Assembly (NCBI RefSeq): GCF_947507565.1
Contig: NC_089186.1
Span: forward strand, 372,001 to 436,000
Length of the DNA stretch: 64,000 nucleotides
Reading direction: 5' to 3'
Source of the DNA: Oscarella lobularis
Lineage: Eukaryota > Porifera > Homoscleromorpha > Homosclerophorida > Oscarellidae
In this document: positions 10,101-22,347 of the stretch, piece by piece
How the letters are laid out: each line of letters begins with the position of its first letter
Position numbering within the stretch: the stretch's first letter is position 1
Made by a program: the position numbers and the translations under genes
Notes under the pieces: model-generated
Seen by the model: the letters and a program-made list of their open reading frames with translations, nothing else
Told to the model about the DNA's origin: nothing
Databases searched by the model: none

Positions 10101-13100
10101 TCCGCTCGCGGTTTCAATGCAGCGGTTTCAATGCAGCATTCCCGGTGATAAAACCTGTAGTACACCTGTATGCGATTAATTCTATTGAGTGTTGTAACGT
10201 AAGCCAAGGGCTTCTGTTTAATTGGGACTTTGCGGTATTGAGGTATTGTCTTTTAATACTTTAATTAAAGTAGCATTTCTCAACAAATCAATTATTATTT
10301 TGTAACAAGCGCTCTATTCTGAATTTTGGTTTAGCACTAAAATGCCTCTGTGAGAATGGAGGAACGTGCTCCGAATCTCTTTCCTGCTCGTGCCCCCGTG
10401 GATACGTTGGGAAATTCTGTGAGAAGATCGACTACTGTGCATGGAACGTTAAAGCAATAGCGCGCAATCTGTGCAATCAGTCCGGCTCATGCTCAACGAA
10501 ACCAGCCGTTCCAACTTACGGTAGACATGGAAACGGGTCGTTCTGCAGGTTCCCTATGCCCTGGAATGAAGAGTCCCACAGCAATGGCATCTTTGACTGC
10601 GCGGTATGGCACTAGATTGCTTAATATAATTTATTTTTTTTATTGATTACTTATTTAGATTGGGCCGCCTTTTGCTTGCTTTCTTCACACGAATGGCTCC
10701 GACGGCTACGTCGATTTGGGGTCGTGGAATCCAGGCATCGTGTACACATTGGAGGCCTGGATTCAGCCGACACTGAGTGTTCTCGGGCGCAGTGTAATTG
10801 TTTGCCTCAAAGTCGTTTTATTTTGTATTTTTTTTAACAGATTATTATTGGTGATGTGACGGACTCGTGCAACGATTGGGGTCTTTTTCTTCAAAACAAT
10901 TCCTTTGGTCTTCTGTATGCACCACTTGCCGGTGATAACAATTGTTCTGTCAGTTTGACATCAGAGTTGATTGTCCACGTGAGCCAGTGGCATCACGTCG
11001 CGATTACTGGTGACGGAACTTTTGTCCGATTGTTTGTTAACGGGACCGAGATCCTAGAAGCTAAAACAACAAAAGCTTTCCTCGGTAACGCAAGACGATT
11101 TCGTATTGGAGGAAATTGTTCCTGTTGCCCGAAATGGAACGGTTTTTCTGGCAACGTTAAGGTAGAATAATGTCGCGTGTAATTAAAATTGACAAATTGT
11201 GCTTATTTAAGAACGTGCTTGCGTGGAAGAGAGTTCTTTCTGAGAACGAGCTGAAAGATCACTACAAAAGTCCGGTGAAGTATTTCAACACTACGGTATG
11301 ACCTTGTTTCCATGGTTTGTTATTTTACTCAATATCTTTTTTGCAGGAGCACGTACTTCATAATCATTTGGTGGCTCACTACGAATTCGGTGACAATCCT
11401 CCTCAGGTTTGCTATGGTTTCGACTGGAAATTCCAGGACTGGCTTCCGGCCGACGGTGCCGTCGTTTTCGGCGTTCACTGCAACGTACGTAAGTTCTACA
11501 TACAACGAGGTTTTACAGTAAAAGTGGCGCCGTGGAGCCGCCGTGGAGCCTCAAACTTGGAAGCACACGGAACGTTTCAAGTCTATGCTGAAAATGTCGT
11601 GATCAAGGGAGTCCTGACGGCAACGGGTGCTGGATACGAAGGCGGAGCAAGACCGACGATTTCAAGTTTTTTTGGTAATCAGGGCGAAAGCATTACGTGT
11701 AAGGTATTGACGAGAAAATGCTGAGTAAATGAATAATATCGAAGCTGCAGCTTTGGGAAGAATGAACAGCAGTCAGAATCGAGGAGGTGGAGGTGGTGGT
11801 TATGGAGAACCACCACTAAAAGTACTTGACAATCATGGGAAACCGGGCGGAGGCGGCGGCTACGGCGAGGAAGGGTAACTTTTATTTCTCATGATGGACG
11901 GTTTTAATTGCTGTCATTTCAGAAAATCCGGATCAGACAAAAAAAAGGGACGTGCTGGCCTTCCCGGAAGCGGTGGAGCGGTGTACGGATCATTGCAGCT
12001 GTCTCTTCTTCACATGGGAAGCGGAGGAGGTAGCGGCGGAAACGACAATAGCGTTGAGGTTGACACACCACCCGGTGGTCGAGGCGGCAGCGGCGGCGGT
12101 GCCATTCAGCTAGAGGCTCGTCGCATCATCGAAGTAACCGGCGAGATTCGAGCCGATGGACTGCCTGGGCAAGGCGAAGACGTGATCTCGTATGCAGCAA
12201 GCGTTGTACTGCAGACCGACTCTCGGCTGTCCTAATTTTTTTTCTAGATGTTCGGCTGCTACGTGCAATGCGAATTTGCCGTGGATTTGTTGGCCCTGGT
12301 CTGGTCCTGGCGGGGGCGGCGCGGGCGGAAGTATATATCTTCGAGCGCCGACGGTCGACATAGGTGTCGGTCAAGTGACGGCCGTGGGAGGACAAGGCGG
12401 CTATGGAGCTGTTGGATGCGGCGGAGACGGAGGAGCCGGTCGCATTCGCATTGATTCGGATGTCTTGCAGGGAACGACGCAACCGGCACCGTCGCGGTAT
12501 CGCCTTTCGGGCACCTTTATTGTACGATTTTAAGCTTGATCTGACAAATGAAGAGGCTTTACTGCTTTAGGATCTTGCCATGTTGCCAAGAGAGTCTGTG
12601 TTTCTGAGCGACAATACAAGCGATCACTCTGTCTACTTGGGGTGTTTTGAAGATTTCAGTTCGTTAAATCGTCTTCTGAAAATTCGAGTGGCTAGCAGCA
12701 ATGAGATGACTACGGAATACTGCAGGCGACAATTCTAGTAAGATTTCTTTGAATTCCGTGTAATAGACTAAAGTGATCGAAAACCTGCATTTAGTGGGCG
12801 AGGATTTAAGTACTACGGGGTAGAGTTTTCCACGATCTGCTTCTGCGACAACGTTCTTAACGAAAGTCATTCTAGACGTTTTGACAATCGGTTAGTTGTG
12901 CGTCATTTGTAAGTAAATAAGGGGTAAATAATTTGAATCATAGCGAGTGCAATTGCACCTGCTCAGGAAATGCTAGTTTAACATGCGGCGGCCTTTGGCG
13001 TATCTCTGTGTACGGGCCGATTCCGAGGCGAGCTGCCGTTGCTGCTACCTTTCAAGCGCATCGGACTTGCACACCTTTGTGTGACTTAGACTTTTCAAAA

Positions 13101-15253
13101 AAGGCAAACCAAGTACGTTTTTACTGGCATTTTAATTAAAGCTGGTTGAGTTAAATTACCTAACCTTGGCCATATCGTGTTATTACAGTGCTTTAGTATC
13201 TGACGTATTTATATTATCTTGTATACATAATGTACGTTTTTAAGTTTGTCCAAAGACGAATCGTCTTCCCTACAGCATATTTAGTTAATTAAAGAATTAG
13301 AGACTGACGCGGTCGTCAAACCGAACTGCATTTTTGATTACCGTTTTTTTCAGTCATTCTACGGCTTCTGCTCGGATCCTGCACTAATTTCGCGAATCTC
13401 ATGCTCTGCTGGCTTTCTTGGAGACAAGTTCCAGCACTCAGCTTCGAGCTGTCCTGAAATCAGAGAAAATGCAACAGGAACAAATTCCTCGAGTGATAAG
13501 GGTAAATTCAGTCAGCTACTGTTAATGAAAACCGTATTTGTTTCTTGGCTAGTTTTGTCATCTTGGACTCAAATTTTTGTTCCCGTAGTCGTCACTGCAG
13601 CTCTCCTTGCTTTGATTGGTTTCACGTTTGTCATCTACCGGTACGGTAGGATAAAGAAACGACGGCGTCAACGTGTCTTACGAGCCAATTTTTATGTTGA
13701 TTCTTACAACCCGCCTGCCATTGCGCTCGGGCACTGCACGCAAATCGGTCGTGATAGCTGGGAGATTTCTCCTAAGAATTTAGTCTTGTTGGAGAAACTA
13801 GGAGAGGGATTTTTTGGCGTTGTCCTTAAAGGCGAGCTAGCGAAACCGGTGACAACGATTCGGGGTATTAGGACTCATCGTAAAATCGTCGCGTGCAAGA
13901 TGTTAAAACGTAAGCTTTGAATAGCTAAAACAGAGATGGCTTTATCTACAGTCGTTGTTTTTCAGCAAGTGGTACATTCAAAGAGCATATTCAATTATTG
14001 GACGAAATATCTCTTATGAAGAGAATAGGTCAGCACTCGCATATTGTAAGCATTACTGGATGCATCACAGTGGAGAACCCCGTGTGTCTTGTGATTGAAT
14101 TCTGCTCTGGAGGCGATTTGCTGGCATACCTAAGAAATTCTCAGTTCCGTGTAAGACAACGCTTGTTTTAATTAAAAAACCTATCATCCTAAAACATAGT
14201 TTTCACAGTTTCTACACAAAAGTAATAAGACAAACATAATTGAAACAGTTTCAGGAGATTCGATGTAAGCAAACATCGAAAATATTTTGATCTTGATTTC
14301 TAGCGATCCGTACGAGTGAACAGGAAAGAAACCGGTTCAGGCGATTGCTCTGATCCAGTGACTGACTGTTCAGAAAAGGAAAGGTGCTTAGATCAAGGCG
14401 ATTTTCTGTCATTCGCATGGCAGATTGCTTCAGGAATGGTATATATCATACATATATAACAATTGTTCCTTGTCGTACGTTTTTTATAGGAATATCTTTT
14501 GGGCAAAGACTTCGTTCATCGGGATTTGGCTTGCCGAAACGTTCTACTTACGAGTGACGGAATGCTTAAAGTATCCGACTTCGGCTTGACGAGATCCGTT
14601 TACCTCGACGGAGCGTACACTTCCAAAAGCTCGCAGTTGCTTCCTCTCCGCTGGATGGCACCTGAAGCCATCAAATATCGCACATTTAGCGAATTTACCG
14701 ACGTGTATATCTAGAGAGGCAGCTAGTTGTGAGTGCGGTGTTCTATTTGAGTTGCTGTTATATTTAGATGGTCGTTTGGAGTCTGTCTTTGGGAAATCTG
14801 CACTTTAGGTAGTTTCTCTATCTAGTCACGCAAATTTATGGCATACTTCGAAATTTACTTAGGAGCTTATCCGTACCCAGCGATAGCCAATGAAGATCTT
14901 CTGCGTGAACTGCTGAATGGCACTCGTCTTGAAAAGCCGCAGCATTGCACAGATAAGCTGTACACATTGTTTCGTTCGTGCAAATGTCACTATAATTTCT
15001 GCTATGAAGGTTTGACATTATGTGTCAGTGCTGGAACAAGAAACCCGAAAGCCGTCCCTCTTTCAAAAGTCTTACGAAACGGCTGTCTCTTCTGCTTGAA
15101 TCCGAGGTTCCGCAAAAATACATTGAGTTGGAATGCGCCGGTGGCGACTCGGATGAAAACTCTGACGTTGAGAGTGATCAAACCTGGAGTCCTCAATCAG
15201 ATGCAAAGTCGTCACAAGCAGATACCGCTGTTTTTGAAGAATCTCGTCTTTAG
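7123..15253 (+). CDS. Receptor tyrosine kinase 2 (GON-like, EGF, LamG, Gly-rich, WSC, TM, kinase)
   Basis: Complete gene of about 20 exons. Exon 1 (7123-7315) starts with a hydrophobic signal peptide. Exons 8482-8559, 8622-8748 and from 8800 give a GON-like domain: EYIDLPEENFANHYY, FTRIRIDLDTWLVQADDWTF, SYGHAGNGFC and GGNFSINLMSTPFEV, as in the C-terminus of ADAMTS9/20. Next come an EGF domain (to 9279), a Cys region FATCPQGYTLTRCQC resembling PCSK9 C-terminal repeats (from 9472), a second EGF (10334-10602), LamG (10659-11700), Gly-rich (11755-12530), WSC (12570-13110), a short Cys exon, TM (IFVPVVVTAALLALIGFTFV) and the kinase. Catalytic motifs GEGFFGVV, VACKML, HRDLACRN, DFG and APE are all intact. 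The tail is acidic (GGDSDENSDVESDQ). Acts at the plasma membrane; ligand unknown. Unlike RTK1 it has no SRCR domains. Intron 1 holds an inverted-repeat insertion. Confidence 0.9.
7383..7451. repeat. Perfect-stem hairpin (about 24-bp arms)
   Basis: Left arm CTCGGTTCCAGACCCTCTCT continues into CCCC. The right arm is its reverse complement with one inserted base, ending GGGTCTGGAACCGAG. The loop is about 20 bases. Same CCAGACCCTC theme as the larger arms in this insertion. Confidence 0.75.
7903..8142 (+). CDS. Gln/Gly-rich open frame inside the foldback insertion (captured fragment?)
   Basis: 79-codon frame starting MGTPFQQQRILLLTGLPAQ, then a low-complexity QPPPQGQPQSSQQIQ tract, a GQPYGAQGVNYGQSHGG tract and the end MYESQYAAAVASSQ-stop. 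The composition is that of a disordered tail of an RNA-binding or transcription-type protein. It lies between the inverted arms, as expected for a host exon or cDNA fragment carried by an element. I do not recognise the parent gene; expression is uncertain. Confidence 0.3.
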   Translation: MGTPFQQQRILLLTGLPAQVQQGSAAGGQPPPQGQPQSSQQIQATAYTGQPYGAQGVNYGQSHGGMYESQYAAAVASSQ

Positions 15254-15429
15254 TATGACGTAGTAGGTAGTCTCACCTGTACTTCACCGAATCTATATAA
15301 TGCGACATCTAGTTAATAAGGACCGCCTTCTTTATGAAGCTTCCCATCCCTCTCCCATTGCTCAAGTTTCGTACAGCACAGGCTGGTCAAAGCCTTCCAT
15401 AAAGCTCGTATGTAGCGTGTTACGTTTGT

Positions 15430-15664
15430 GTACATTGCCCAAATAAGCAATCAATACGCGAGCCGGGAGAGGTGTACGTGACCCGGAAGTGTGTCGAATC
15501 AGCCGAATTCAAAGGGCGGCGTGCATCGGAAGTCCATGGCCATGAAGGGTTGTGTGGTTGACGCCAGAAAGCAGTGACTAACGTGAACGTCAAAAGTGTA
15601 TACGTGACCCGGAAATGTTGTGAACGAAGGAGAGTGACCATCGTTGATTGGACCCCGCAATCGA
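15430..15664 (+). promoter_or_regulatory. Upstream region of the oxidase gene with paired ACGTGACCCGGAA elements
   Basis: Two copies of an ACGTGACCCGGAA element (about 15476 and 15605), each with an ETS-like CCGGAA core next to an ACGTGAC core. They are kept in the left duplicate (about 5748 and 5875). A partial version occurs before RTK2. Retention in decayed copies reflects shared origin. A role as oxidase promoter is inferred from position only. Confidence 0.4.
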
Positions 15665-17569
15665 ATGTCTATAAATAACAGATACGGAGCAATTGGGTTC
15701 CAATTAGGGTGTTTTCTCGAACGCCCAGAAAAGATGTCATTGGCCAACTCGGTTCGTGCCATAATCAAATTGGAACTCCGAGACGTCGTAAATTCTGTTG
15801 CTCCACTGCATTTGCCACAGTTCTCGCACGACGGAAGACAACAGTTGTTTGCAAGTATGTCTGTGCCTGATATTCACCGAGACCGAAACAACTACTATCA
15901 CCCCGAAAGCGAAGCGGACATCATTACCCTCGTCAATTACGCGAGAGCAAACGCCTATCAAGTTCGTGTGCGAGGATCGGGTCACTCCATGCCCCAGGCG
16001 ACCTTCACCGATCCATGTGTCATCGACGAAGTCGACGTCTCAGCGGCCGCTCCGGAAGCCAACGTCAACATGGTGCTCGATCGCTACAACGAAATTCTCT
16101 CCCTCGACGTTACGACAAAGAGAGTGACAGTTCAGTCGGGAATCCACCTCGGACGCGATCCGGAGAATCCGACGAGCACTCTCGAGAACAGTCTTCTTCA
16201 TCAACTCCACGTGGAGGGTCTCGCACTGGAAAGCCTCGGCGGAATCTCGCATCAGACTGTGGCCGGTTTTCTCTGCACCGGATCCGCGGGCGGGTCGCTT
16301 ACCTTCAATGCGCAGGATAACGTGCAAGCTTTACGATTCGTCGACGGTAAAGGCGAAATCGTTGAAGTCAGTCGAAGCGACGATAACCTGGACGACTTCA
16401 ATGCGTCGCTCGTGTCGCTCGGTCTTCTCGGTGTCATTTCGACGGTCACTTTTGAATGCGTGCATGATTTCAATATCTGCGGTTCCCAGATTGGGACCCT
16501 GACTGACGATTCGAGCGTCGATCTCTTCAGCGATTGCCCCGAAGAGCCCAGAATTGGCGTGACGAATTTTCTCAAGGCCGCCGAGTACGCTCGCATCATT
16601 TGGTGGCCCCAAGGGGAGAGTCGAACGCAAATCTGGCAAGCTAAGCAGATCAGTCCTACGTCGGACTTCGAGCCAATTCCCTTCGCCGTCTTTCCGAACC
16701 CCGAGATAATGATGCTCTATTCCTATCTCATGACCGTGCTGGGTAATATTCAAGACATGGCCGAAGTTCGAAGCATCGGCGAGAGCAAGGAACAACGATT
16801 CAAAATGGTGATGACCGAGTATCTGACGAAAGAGTACGAGTTGCCTAACTGGAAGGCAGAAGGCATCGCTAATTTGCTGAACAAAGGCAATGACATCGTC
16901 CTGAAAATTGTGACTGGATTGATCGACACCGTTTGCCCCATTAAGCGAGCCCTCTTCCTGCCTTTGGTTACGAATACAGCCATTGCACTTCTCAACGAAG
17001 TTGGCAAAGAGGAGAAGTTCCAGGACTACGGCTACGCTGGCTTACCAATGGATAATTCCTCCGATGACGTCATCGTTCCCGTCATGTGGAGCGAGATGTG
17101 GATACCGCTGTCTCAAGCCACGAAAGCTACATCTGCTCTTCGCGACTACTTCAGTAAAATCATAGGAGACGGGACTGTTTTGAAGAAAACGGGCAATAAC
17201 TGCATTGAGCTCTACGCGACGAAGAGCTCGAATGCGTGGCTGAGCATGTCGTATTCCAGTGGTGATGACGAGTGGAGTGAGGGCGCCTTTCGAGTCGATC
17301 CCTATTGGTTTGTTCATAATAAGGGCGACTTTCGCGAGCTCTTTGGACCCATGTAGACGGTGCTCAAGGACAACGGCATCCCCTTTCGTCTGCACTGGGG
17401 AAAGTCTTTTCCTCTTCAAGACGATGCCGTGTTCACTCCTCAGGAAATTGTCACCAATCGATATCCGAAGCTCGATCAATTTCGCCAGCTTCGACAGCAG
17501 AGGGACCCAGACGGAATTTTCCTGAACAGCTATTGGCGACATTGGCTCAGCGTTTCTACCGCGACGTAG
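15665..17569 (+). pseudogene. FAD-linked sugar-1,4-lactone oxidase-like gene with one in-frame TAG
   Basis: Intronless frame of 635 codons from ATG 15665. The N-terminal PCMH-type FAD domain has YYHPESEADIITLVNYARAN and VRVRGSGHS, whose His is the usual covalent FAD site of gulono/arabinono-lactone oxidases. It continues with TVQSGIHLG, LGGISHQTVAGFLCTGSAGG and SLGLLGVISTVTFEC. The C-terminal catalytic domain includes PVMWSEMWIPLS. A TAG at 17354-17356 interrupts the frame after 563 codons. The same frame then continues with TVLKDNGIPFRLHWGKSFP and RQQRDPDGIFLNSYWR, the conserved end of this family, to TAG 17567-17569. The product would oxidise an aldonolactone, as in ascorbate-type synthesis. 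It is either a very young pseudogene, a readthrough gene, a null allele or a sequence error. An upstream start (TTG 15644) is possible but less likely. Confidence 0.8.
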
Positions 17570-18033
17570 AAGAGAAAAAGAACATCGAAGGTGCACTCTT
17601 TGTGTGTATTTCTGAACATTCTAGCCTGCATGTAACACGTTCGTGTATTGTTTGTAATCCTGTCTTTTAGAAGGCTTCACGGAAGTAAGACGTCTTCGAT
17701 TGGAAACGATGCACTGCGACTTTTCGATCGATTCGGGCTGTTTTCAGCAATGCATGAGCGCAAACTTCGACGGCATTGCAGCATAAACCGTCGATCTTGT
17801 GGCGTTTTCCGAAAGGGGGCCGTTCCGTCGGCGCATGCGTTTTCCTTTGCATGAAACTCCCCAAGCCCCGAGCATGACGTCTGCGATCTCTGTTTCTACG
17901 CTGACCTCAGTCGAAAATCTCGATCGGTAAGATCTGTCATCGTCCACTCTAACGTACGTTTCAGCGAATTTGCATGTTCTTGTAGCGTACGACCGCCCAC
18001 GATCGATCTCACACTTCGGCAGGAGCGCGTGCG
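17570..18033. other. Spacer and TRPC A upstream region
   Basis: No gene seen. The last ~40 bases before TRPC A (ACGATCGATC, then CGGCAGGAGCGCGTGCG) match the immediate upstream of TRPC B, fragment C0 and D. The rest of their shared promoter block is not obvious here. Confidence 0.5.
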
Positions 18034-21000
18034 ATGGCTAGCGACGACGCTATTGAGCTCGGAAGTCTTTCGAACGCCTCGTCTACGTCCGAAGAGACCT
18101 CGGACGTCGACGACGCTCCCGACAAGCCGTCGACGACCTTCACGAATCCAACCGCCCTCACCAAAGGCGCCGATCCGCAAACGTCTCTTCGAAACGAACT
18201 GCGAAACTTCGCCGAAGGCCAAGCGAAACGAATCGTAGCGCGCGTCGACAGCGGAGCGAATCCCAAGCACCTCTACGACGACGAAGGCGGTGGACGCGAA
18301 AAGCAGACGACGCTGCACGTTCTACTCGACGCCTTCGCCGAATCGGACGAAGACGACGAAACGAAGCAGCGATCGTGCGCGGAATGTAAGAATCCAGCTC
18401 GCTCCCGTGCGGTAGGTGGTCTAAGGGTGTGTCTCTCTTCTCTTCCTCCCACGTAATACGCAGCCCTTCGCGCGCTTCTCGATCTCGGCGCCGATCCGAC
18501 GGTGCGAGACGACGACGATCGGCTCGTTCTGCATGCGGCTGTCGCGAATTTGTGTCCGGTTGACGGTTTGGAGAGACTTCTGTCGTCGCCTGGGGTGTCC
18601 ATTGGAGACGTGGGCGGGGACGGCTCCGTGCTTCACGCCCTGGTACACATTAGCATATGTACGAAATTATGTATCAGTTCTAATTTTTAATTATTATGTA
18701 TCTTAGTTGGATTCCGGTGAGTCGTATGACGTCAAATACGTCGAATATTTAATCGACAAGGGCGCCGATTTGGAATCGACGGCCCACGGACGAGATTCGC
18801 CTCTCGATGCGATGGCCGAGAATGAAGACATGGCTAAAGCGTTGATCAGTCTCGTCGAGCGAAAGAGACCGCAGCTGCTGCGAAAGCACGCCGACTCCAT
18901 GCTTCGACATTCCGTCGAATCGGGAAGCTTGGAAACAGTCAAGGTAAGAGACAATTTTCAATATCTACATTGTTACTAAGAGTCTTTCTCTCCTAGCTTC
19001 TTCTAAAGAAAGGGGCCACTGTGGTCGGAGCAAATAACCATGGCGACGGCACGCCGTTGATAATCGAAGCGGTGAACGCTTACTCGTCGTCGTTCTCAAA
19101 ATTCTCTCTTCTTCTTCGACTCGGAGCCGACGTCAAAGCGACTGACTCGAGCTCGGAAAACGTTTTGCATCACGCGGCGAGGTATAATCGTCTGGGCATC
19201 ATGAAACGAGCCGTCGAGCTCGGCGTGAGCCCCCTCAAAGCCGACGAGGACGGAAATCTTCCGATTCACGTCGCATCGTCATCCGACGACGGCGACAATA
19301 TGAAATGTCTGAATTTTCTCATCGAGAAAAAATCGCCCGTCAATGCGAAGAACAAGGAGAACGAGTCGTGTTTGTTTACGGCGCTTCAGAGCAAAGCCAC
19401 GAAGTGCGTCGGACGTCTTCTCCAGGCCGGTGCGTCGTTGGCCGACTCGAAGTTGAAGTATCTTCAGTACGACGAAGTGACGCTTCTCGCCAATCCCCAA
19501 GTTATCATGATGGCGCCGAAGCCGATCGAAATGACGCTTCGATTGGGTACGCTCTTCTCCAAGTGCGCCAAGCGCGACGAATCGCATCGCGGCGAACTTC
19601 AGTCGCTCTCCGAAAGCATGCAGAGTCTCGCCGTCGAGATGATGGACAAAGCCGATTGGACGGAATATGACATCACCGACGATTTGTTTGCGTACGGAAT
19701 GGAAAACGAGCAAAAACTGGTAAGTGATAGACTTGGGTCCCCCCAACAGGGAAATTGTTCTCTTTTAGTTCATCTCCAGCGCTCCCGTTCAGGAGAAGCT
19801 GAAGACCGACTGGTACGGCTACGACGGCGAACTGAATAAGCGGCAATACGTCTACAAGGTTCTCTGGTTTCTAATCAAAGCCTTTCTCCTTCCCTTCGTT
19901 ATCATATTCTGGCTTCCCTGCCTTGGATGCCGCTACAAGCGTCTCACCAGCCGATGGATGCAAACCGAGGAGCCGTGCATTGCCTACATTGCCAACGCTA
20001 TCACCTATCTCCTCTTCATCGTTCTTCTCATTATCGACGTCTCGCTCAAATCGAACGCGACTACCCAAGCGACGTCGCCAAGCGTTCTCGATTGGATCGT
20101 CTTCGTCTTCGTCGTCGCTCTCATTCTCCAGGAAGTCTCACAGGCGTTGGGACATCGAAGCGACTTCAAGAACTATATAACGAATTGGAGCAATCTCTTC
20201 GACATCTTTCTCATGCTCACTTTTGTCACCTATTACGTTCTTCTATTCGTCGGCTACTACGCTATTGATGATAGTTTCGAAGTCATACGCGCTTCGTTTC
20301 ACGTTCTCGGCTTTGCGTCTCTGATCAGCAGCGTCCGCTTTCTGTCGTATCTTCAAGCTCACGCTGTCCTTGGACCAATACAACTCTCCTTCGTGGGAAT
20401 CTTCTATGACGTCGTACTCTTTCTCATTATACTGGGCACGTTCCTGATCGGTTTCGCTGTCAGCATAACGAGCGTCTATTCGGCGCCGGCGAGGAGTCTA
20501 GGGGCGGCGGAAGACGCGTCCGTGCCCGATGACGTGTCAGGGTAAGAGTTGTGTAATTGGGGTGGAGTGGAAAGACATGGTATATATCCTAAAATTCCAG
20601 AGTAGTTCTCACTAGTACATTCATTCCCACCCCTAATCCAACTAGAAACGGTCCCAATCCGAGCCTAATGTTCCAGATAAGCGCGGAGACCCCCCCCTTC
20701 CCTCCCCCCGAGCCACTATATCATAACCTGTGTTGTCTACCGTAGGCCAATCCTCCTTCTCTCATGTGATACTCAGCTTGTTACGCTCTATTTTCTTGTT
20801 TTTTTTTTAGGATGTGGCCCTCTGTGAAAATCCTCTTCTGGTCTCTCTTTGGTTTGATTGACCTGGAGAGCTTCGAAGCTGATCGAGGTGCAGAAACGGC
20901 CGTCGGCATGACTCTTCTCGCTCTTTGGTTGGTGCTCGCCGTCATCGTTCTTCTCAATATGTTGATCGCTTTGATAAGTAACGCGTTTCAAAGAGTTCAG

Positions 21001-21937
21001 GTGAATTTGTCCGTGGCCATATTTGTGGTCTTGAGAGCATTAGTCTTTTCTTTAGGATAATGCCGATATTGAGTGGAAATTCGCTCGTGCCGTCATCATT
21101 CACGACATCACGAAGTCGCCGCCGATTCCTATTCCAATTAATATTCTTCATTTGATTGCACTGCTTCTATCGAACATGTGCTGCAAAAAAGAGTGTTGTC
21201 GTTGTAAAGTAATAGGTTACACAAAGGCCAATCGTATTTTATTAATTTTTTGAAACTGCAGGCAGCCGTCGATGATGACGAATCGGAGTACGATCCCGCC
21301 GATCACGAAGGCGTTCAGGAGAAGTTTCGCGAGAAGATCGAAGAAGCAGAAGAAGAAGAAGGGGTTCGCAGAAAAGACCTGAAGAAACTGAGGGTGCATT
21401 TAGACAAGCAAATCAGTGCACTAAAGGTAGTACTTACACAAGTAGAGTACATATTGTAATTCCTTATTTTTCTAGGCCGTTGTCCAGCCGAGAGTGGCTC
21501 TCGGATCCCAGCTCAGTTCCAATTTGGAGGAGAGCGAGTCAGAGGAATCTGATGACGACGGATTTTATCAATCATTTCTTCGCCGGCACATGACGTCGGT
21601 GAAAAGGCGACCAGCTCCAAAACCGGAAACGACCGACCCCCAAGCAGAGATTGGGGGAAGGAGGGGCCAGAAGGGGTCAAGGCCAAAGCCCGGGCCAAAG
21701 GATGATGACGATGATTTGAGTTTGAGTCTAAGTGATTTGGATGACGAAGAAAAGACATCGTCACGTGAAGTGAAGCGTAGCAGTGACGTCAGCAAGGTGC
21801 CAAGTGGAGCCAGAGAAGAAAACATTCAAGAATTGCTGAAGGGATTGGGCAAACTTAAGGAGAGCTTTGAGAAACTACAGTCGGATTTTCTCGAAGTGCA
21901 AACCAAGGTCATCTCCACATTAGGTTCTCATCAGTAA
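18034..21937 (+). CDS. TRPC-type cation channel A (intact, 1077 aa)
   Basis: Nine exons with matching phases: 18034-18385, 18464-18642, 18707-18943, 18997-19719, 19769-20541, 20811-21000, 21056-21208, 21262-21426 and 21476-21937. Residues ~110-420 carry ankyrin-type repeats (ALLDLGADPTVRDDD, NVLHHAARYNRLGIMKRAVE, DGNLPIHVAS). Around 450-490 is a TRP_2-like stretch (LQSLSESMQSLAVEMMDK). Residues ~530-755 hold S1-S5; 755-818 hold the pore helix LFWSLFGLID and S6 with LNMLIALISNAFQ. The TRP box EWKFARA and a PPIPIPINILH tail follow, both TRPC hallmarks. An acidic Glu-rich coiled coil and a C-terminal coiled coil (KLKESFEKLQSDFLEVQ) end the protein. Predicted non-selective Ca2+-permeable plasma-membrane channel, tetrameric by family. 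First of the array. Confidence 0.92.
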
Positions 21938-22347
21938 GGTTTGTACTTTACTATTTACATGCGTTTTTCTTTCTACTACTTGTGATGCTTTTCACTCGTT
22001 TACGTTTTTTTCATTTGTGATACAGCACAGTAGCATGAGTAGCATGCAGCTGTAGCATCTATACTCAAAAGATCTATACTCAAAAGATGCTAAGGGTCCG
22101 AGCGCGCGCTAAGAATCCAAATTGAACACGCCTACTCGCCCGATCTTCGGCCGCCTTATTTGCCGCCGTTTCGCTTCCGGTCGTCGCGCCGCTTCGCGAG
22201 CCTCTTCGTCGAACGTCCGACCGTGTTGTAGGCTGGTTCGCTTCTTCGAGGGGCCCGCGCGGGGTTCGCCTGTGAGCGTGTGGTTCGCTTCGTTGTCCCG
22301 TATGTTCTTTAGGACATACTGGCCTTCAGTCAGTCGGATTAATATTT
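21938..22347. other. Spacer after TRPC A
   Basis: No gene seen. A 14-base direct repeat TATACTCAAAAGAT occurs twice near 22060-22090. An Arg/Ser-coding frame around 22120-22397 is GC-rich with no recognisable domain and runs into the repeat block. Confidence 0.5.

Noticed and set aside
16040-17596. Several minus-strand frames of 85-184 codons
   Set aside because: Antisense shadows of the FAD oxidase frame, a common effect of its codon usage.
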